DNA from: Azohydromonas sediminis | GTDB taxonomy: Bacteria; Pseudomonadota; Gammaproteobacteria; Burkholderiales; Burkholderiaceae_C | NCBI RefSeq assembly: GCF_003574675.1 | Contig: NZ_QOAZ01000010.1 | Location: 1-64,000, forward strand | Length of the DNA: 64,000 nucleotides | Direction of reading: 5' to 3' | Shown here: positions 60,928 to 64,000 of the stretch, in pieces | Numbering within the stretch: position 1 is the first letter of the stretch | Layout: each line of letters starts with the position of its first letter | Notes under the pieces: model-generated | Databases searched by the model: none | Told to the model about the DNA's origin: nothing | The model's input: only the letters and a program-made list of their open reading frames with translations | Made by a program: the position numbers and the translations under genes

Positions 60928-60954
60928 CACGGACCCTCCACCGGAGGCTCCGTG
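60928..60954 (-). other. Strong stem-loop between the variable protein gene and avd
   Basis: CACGGA pairs with TCCGTG, a C/C mismatch follows, then CCTCC pairs with GGAGG around a 3-base loop: 11 paired bases. It lies 56 bp past the stop of the variable protein gene. No T-tract. Either a transcription attenuator or a DGR target-recognition structure; the distance from VR (165 bp) is longer than in BPP-1, so the latter is uncertain. Confidence 0.55.
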
Positions 60955-61010
60955 TCCAGGCTCGGCCCCCGAACCCCCGAAAGTGTCAAAGCGTCCGACG
61001 CGCCGAAGCC

Positions 61011-61815
61011 TCAAGCTGCGCGACGCCGGCGAAGGGCCGCGCCGAGCCCTGCCAGGGCCGTCAGCGCCAGCACCAGCGACGGCGGGGCGGGGACCGTGCC
61101 GACGTCACGCAGCACATCGCCGGGGCGAACGGCAACGGCGTAGTACTGGCCGCTCTGGCCGCCGTAGCCCTGGACGCCGTCGCTGGTAACGAAGAGCCAC
61201 GCGACGACCGACGGCGACGGCGCGTACGCCGTACCGGACCAGTAGACGCTGGACTGCATGTTGCTGAACGGCCCGGTGTTGGTCAGCCCCCAGCCCGGTT
61301 GCGGCCCGCCAGCGCACGTTGTATCGTTGGGGGGGGCAGTAAGCCAGATTGCCCAGCGTGTCGTAGAACATGTGCGCCAGCGGCGAGCCGCGGCGCTCCA
61401 GCTCGCCCGAGTAGACGTTGAAGCCGCAGTCGGTGCCGCCGGCGTAGCCCACGTCGCAGCCAGGACTCGCGGTGTCCAGCACGCCGGGCAGCGACCAGCC
61501 GGTGAAGCCGCCGACGTTCAGCGCGGCCGCCCAGGCGTTGGCCGCGGCCCAGTTCATCAGCCCGTTGGCGTTCCAGTCGGCGAGCCAGGTGAGATTCAGC
61601 ACGGTGTCGTAGAAAAACACTGCCGCGGGGTTCGGAGCTCCCGAAACGAGCAGCGGCACCGGATTGCCGCTCGCATCGCGGCCACGCAAGGTTCCATTCG
61701 TTCCGTCGGTGCCGTACCACGTGCCTCGCGTCGTGACGATCGCCGCCTGCGCGCCGACCACCGCCACCAGCAGCGCCGCCCCCAGCGCCGCCCGAACCTT
61801 GCCCATCGCGTTCAT
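61011..61815 (-). CDS. DGR variable protein: secreted DUF1566-type protein with PEP-CTERM-like tail (frameshifted)
   Basis: 267 residues if one base of the C8 tract is removed. The ATG at 61815 has GGAGG five bases upstream and opens a signal peptide (MNAMGKVRAALGAALLVAVV, cut near AQA). The body has DUF1566 (CLec-fold) features: LADWNANGLMNWAAANAWAAALNVGGFTGWSLP and YAGGTDCGFNVYSGEL. After AYCPP the gene changes frame at C8 (61329-61336). The downstream frame reads NDTTCAGGPQPGWGLTNTGP, then VR (QSSVYWSGTAYAPSP to YYAVAVRPG), then a tail VPAPPSLVLALTALAGLGAA plus RRRR, a PEP-CTERM-like sorting signal. The upstream frame itself stays open to 61105 without matching the family. Confidence 0.88.
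61120..61258 (-). repeat. DGR variable repeat (VR)
   Basis: 139 bp near the 3' end of the variable protein gene, aligned gap-free with the TR at 60131-60269. Twelve of the 13 Asn/Asp codons of the TR are changed: the TR peptide VDAWNFDTNDGNQNNDDQSN becomes VVAWLFVTSDGVQGYGGQSG here, with two further changes (D to V near the start, N to Y near the end). No substitution falls outside TR adenines. The variable codons sit where the ligand-binding face of CLec-fold DGR proteins is placed. Confidence 0.97.
61329..61336 (-). other. C8 homopolymer at the frameshift of the variable protein gene
   Basis: Eight G on plus, eight C on the coding strand. With seven C the signal peptide, DUF1566 domain, VR and PEP-CTERM tail join in one frame; with eight C translation enters another frame and misses VR. 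This is the only place between 61315 and 61340 where one base restores the family sequence. Confidence 0.8.
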
Positions 61816-61880
61816 CCGCACCTCCATCGCTTGCGCACCCCAACGCCGGAGCGCACGCCCGGCCGTCTCGCGCGCGGCAC

Positions 61881-61895
61881 GCACGAACCGTGCCC
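61881..61895 (-). promoter_or_regulatory. Candidate sigma-54 promoter of the variable protein gene
   Basis: GGGCACGGTTCGTGC on the coding strand keeps the invariant GG-N10-GC spacing of -24/-12 promoters and 5 of 6 bases of TGGCAC-type -24. It would start transcription about 55 bases before the ATG. PEP-CTERM genes in related bacteria are known to use RpoN with PrsK/PrsR. The motif is also a small inverted repeat and GC-rich DNA gives chance hits, so this is tentative. Confidence 0.35.
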
Positions 61896-61940
61896 GGCGC
61901 GCGGCGAAGGAACTTTTCTCGTTGACCATCAAAGACTTGC

Positions 61941-61960
61941 GCGGCGCGGCGCGGCGCGGC
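61941..61960. repeat. Four tandem copies of GCGGC
   Basis: A perfect 5-bp tandem repeat, four units, upstream of the variable protein gene. A TTGACA (minus strand, 61968-61973) sits beside it and may be a -35 box, but no -10 box fits at 16-18 bp. Confidence 0.6.
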
Positions 61961-62058
61961 GTCAAGCTGTCAAGTTTTCCGACAGGCCCGGCCGGCTCCG
62001 TGCGGCGGGGCGGGAAGCACGTCAGGGCGGCCTGCGACCCGGCCGGCGCGCCGCGCGT

Positions 62059-63234
62059 TCAGGCCGGCGCCGGGCACAGCGTCGCGAGCGCGTCGCGCCA
62101 GTTCGCCACCACCACGCCCTCGGCGTCGAACACCCCGGGCACGCCAGTGACGAGCATCGGCGCGCCCTGGCGCACGCCAGCGGCGTGGTGCGCCCACGTG
62201 TGCAGCGGACGCAGCCACTCGCGCTGGAACGTCGCGCCGGACTTCGCCTCCACCGGCCACAGCACGCCGCTGCGCTCGATCAGCAGGTCGACCTCGTGGC
62301 CGACGTTGTCGCGCCAGAAGTGCGGCGCGTACGGCAGCCCGAGGTGGCGCAGGTACTTCAGGTACTCGGCCACCACCATGCTCTCGAACAGCGCGCCGCG
62401 CATCGGGCGCACGGCCAGTGCTTCGGCGTCGGTGATGCCGAGCAGCCACGCCGCGAGCCCGGTGTCGTGGAAGTACAGCTTGGGCGTCTTGACGAGGCGC
62501 TTGCCGAAGTTGCCGTGGTAAGGCGGCAGGCGGAACGCCACGTAGCTGGCCTCGAGCACGCCGAGCCATTCGCGCGCGGTCGTCTGCGCGACGCCGAGGT
62601 CGTTGGCCACCGCGTTGAGATTGAGCAGCTGCCCCGTGCGCGCGGCCATCGCTCGCAAGAAGCGCTGGAACAGCATCAGGTCGGCGACGCGGCTGATCTG
62701 CCGCACGTCGCGCTCGACGTAGGTGGCGACGTCGCCCGCGTGCCAGTCGGCGTGGGCCACGTCGCGGTCGTACAGCGCCGGGTAGCCGCCGGTGACGATC
62801 CACTCGCCGAGCGTCAGGCGCGCCGCGCGCTCGCCCGCCTCGGCGTAGGACAGCGGCAGCAGCTCGGCGTAGCCGGCGCGGCCCGCCACGCTCTGGCTCA
62901 CCACAGCCGACAGCAGCAGGTTCTGCGAGCCCGTGAGCACGACGCCGCCCATGCGCGGCGCCGCGTCGACCCGCGTCTGCAGTTACGACAGCAGCGCCGG
63001 CACGCGCTGCACCTCGTCGATCAGCAGGCCGCCGCGCCGCCCGGCCAGGAACCCGCGCGGATCGGCCGCGGCGCGCTCGCGCACGTCGCGGTCCTCGAGG
63101 CTGAGGTAGGCGTGGTCAGGGAACGCGGCACGCGCCAGCGTCGTCTTGCCCGACTGGCGGGGGCCGGTCAGCACGACGACCGGGAACCCGCGCGCGAGAC
63201 GCAGCAGGCGATGGTGCAGGTGGCGGTCGAACAA
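62059..63234 (-). pseudogene. AAA ATPase with DUF4143, split by a nonsense codon
   Basis: A full-length (about 391-codon) ATPase except for one ochre TAA at 62983-62985. The part before it has Walker A VVVLTGPRQSGKTTLARAAF and Walker B LLIDEVQRVPALLS. After the stop, in the same frame, come LQTRVDAAPRMG, GVVLTGSQNLLL and the complete DUF4143 domain (AVANDLGVAQTTAREWLGVLE, VGHEVDLLIERSGVLWPVEAKSG). Relatives have a tyrosine at that point, so a single TAC-to-TAA change explains it. The C-terminal piece could still be made from the ATG at 62952, without the P-loop. The N-terminal part begins at a TTG at 63234 beside a palindrome. Function of the family is unknown. Confidence 0.85.
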
Positions 63235-63236
63235 GT

Positions 63237-63271
63237 CTTACAGTTTCAGCTTCTGAAGCAGAAACTGTAAG
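63237..63271. promoter_or_regulatory. 35-bp near-perfect palindrome at the ATPase start
   Basis: Outer arms CTTACAGTTTC and GAAACTGTAAG (11 bp, perfect) and inner arms GCTTC and GAAGC (5 bp, perfect) are separated by single bases. It is clearly AT-richer than its surroundings and begins 3 bases before the predicted start of the ATPase gene, so it probably controls it or is a recognition site linked to this family. Confidence 0.75.
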
Positions 63272-63430
63272 GCCAGCGCGCCTTACCCGGCAGGAGCCGC
63301 GCGCAGGGCGCGCGGCGCGACGACGCTCGACGGCGGCGTTCGACGCCGCATGCACCGCACGTCTGCACGGCGGCGTCGCAGCCGATCGCCCGCCGCCGCA
63401 GCGACCCGAAACGCCCAAGGTCCGGGCGGT

Positions 63431-63784
63431 TCACCCGAGGCGCAAGATCTGGTTGAGCACCGCGCAGGCCTCGGCCACCAGCGCATCGGGCAGCCGCCCG
63501 ACCGGATGCGGCCGGGCACCCCGCGCGCGCCAGTCGAACGACTTGGGCTGGTGGCACAGCACGTAGCTCGTCGCGCGGCGCCGGCGCCCGGACGCTTCAC
63601 CCACGGGCAGCGCGAAGGGGTTGTCGGCGTTGTAGGCTGCCGTCGTCATCGGCAGGCCGAGCACCAGCGACGTGCGCGCGTTGAAAGCCCGGTCCGACAG
63701 GACGAGGAAGGGGTGGGGCTCGCGCATCTCGCGTCCGGCCTGCGGGTTGCAGTCGATCCAGATCACGTCCTGCCGGTCGGGCAC
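63431..63784 (-). CDS. PemK/MazF-family toxin (endoribonuclease)
   Basis: 117 residues from a GTG at 63784. The SH3-like PemK fold is shown by RQDVIWIDCNPQAGREMREPHPFLVLSDRAFNARTSLVLGLPMTT and SYVLCHQPKSFDWRARG. Family members cut mRNA at short sites. The nearby ATG at 63788 is in a different frame that lacks family sequence. It lies 40 bp after the MazE-like gene. The 159 bp between this gene and the palindrome hold no recognised feature. Confidence 0.9.
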   Translation of the reverse strand: MPDRQDVIWIDCNPQAGREMREPHPFLVLSDRAFNARTSLVLGLPMTTAAYNADNPFALPVGEASGRRRRATSYVLCHQPKSFDWRARGARPHPVGRLPDALVAEACAVLNQILRLG

Positions 63785-63824
63785 CCATCCCGCCGGGGCG
63801 CGGCGCACCGGGGGCCGGCGGGGC

Positions 63825-64000
63825 TCAGGGCTGCTCGGCGCCGACACGGCCGGTGGTCGCCATCGCCTCGCCGCCGTGGCGCGCGGGGTCGTAACGCGCC
63901 AGCCGGTCCTCGAGGGTCGGCCGCGCTTCGGGCGCCGGCACGATGACGACACGGCCGTCTTCCACCGTCACCCGCACGCGCTGATCGGCGTGCAGATGGG
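63825..64000 (-). CDS. MazE/AbrB-type antitoxin, C-terminal part
   Basis: 58 codons visible; the N-terminus lies beyond the right edge. The sequence (VRVTVEDGRVVIVPAPEARPTLEDRLARYD, then PARHGGEAMATTGRVGAEQP) shows an AbrB-like swapped-hairpin strand followed by the toxin-wrapping tail of MazE antitoxins. It should neutralise the MazF toxin encoded next and repress their promoter. Confidence 0.82.
   Translation of the reverse strand, partial: HLHADQRVRVTVEDGRVVIVPAPEARPTLEDRLARYDPARHGGEAMATTGRVGAEQP

Noticed and set aside
61046-61058. Small GCCCT/AGGGC hairpin 62 bp past VR as the DGR target hairpin
   Set aside because: Only 5 bp of stem inside coding sequence; such hairpins are common in this GC-rich DNA.
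63597-63788. ATG at 63788 as the toxin start
   Set aside because: It opens a different frame with low-complexity sequence; the GTG at 63784 opens the PemK/MazF frame.

Overview
The window is GC-rich, gene-dense chromosomal DNA with short intergenic gaps, many 4-bp start/stop overlaps and several GTG starts. Gene content points to a betaproteobacterium of the Burkholderiales (Rubrivivax/Leptothrix-like): a Bug-family receptor, a PhaC-type PHA synthase, an MccA/MccB leucine operon, AceK, a DUF2868-DUF3482 pair and a PEP-CTERM-type C-terminus. The lineage is inferred from gene content only. No rRNA, tRNA or CRISPR array was seen, and no gene-free stretch exceeds about 220 bases.

Layout. 1-620: right end of an IS1182-like element that has cut a DMT-family exporter. 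821-9088: ychF, a PHA synthase, a large MASE1/CHASE/PAS hybrid histidine kinase, and the acetate permease pair actP/DUF485. 9267-17203 (minus): leucine/isovalerate operon (liuB, dinB-like, liuC, DUF4126, liuD, liuE, ybaK, DUF1289, DsbA-like) behind a MerR/LiuR-type operator at 17255-17276. 17262-25568: DUF364, rhodanese, DsbA-like isomerase, ECF-like permease, Bug receptor, FAD monooxygenase with class II aldolase, antiporter, FAH-family hydrolase. 25591-31455 (minus): TrkH/TrkA and the DUF3482/DUF2868 pair. 31486-40218: DUF1810, TerB-like, UbiH-like, DsbC-like, DUF3429, M61 peptidase, DUF3108, enoyl-CoA hydratase, PNPOx-like. 40246-51659: lysS, then a divergent nine-gene exopolysaccharide/O-unit cluster (flippase, acyltransferase, two glycosyltransferases, methyltransferase, ugd, DegT, sugar transferase, CapD/WbpM-type dehydratase). 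51679-57965 (minus): a beta-oxidation-like module (thiolase, MaoC, SDR, acyl-CoA dehydrogenase), aceK and carbonic anhydrase.

The most interesting region is 58.0-61.9 kb on the minus strand: a complete diversity-generating retroelement (DGR). In transcription order it holds a secreted DUF1566-type variable protein whose 3' part contains the variable repeat (VR, 61120-61258), an Avd-like four-helix-bundle protein, the template repeat (TR, 60131-60269), and a DGR reverse transcriptase with IGNLNSQ and YCDD motifs. TR and VR are 139 bp each and align without gaps. They differ at 16 positions, all adenines of the TR coding strand, and at none of the 108 other positions. This is the signature of adenine-specific mutagenic retrohoming. 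Unusual features are a C8 tract that throws the variable protein out of frame just before VR, a MutS-domain-I-like extension on the reverse transcriptase, a reverse transcriptase frame with no stop until it has crossed much of a Uma2 gene, two strong stem-loops, and a PEP-CTERM-like tail that may link the variable protein to the polysaccharide cluster about 10 kb away.

The right end (62.0-64.0 kb) holds a DUF4143 AAA ATPase gene broken by one ochre codon, a 35-bp near-perfect palindrome in front of it, and a MazE/MazF-type toxin-antitoxin pair cut by the window edge.
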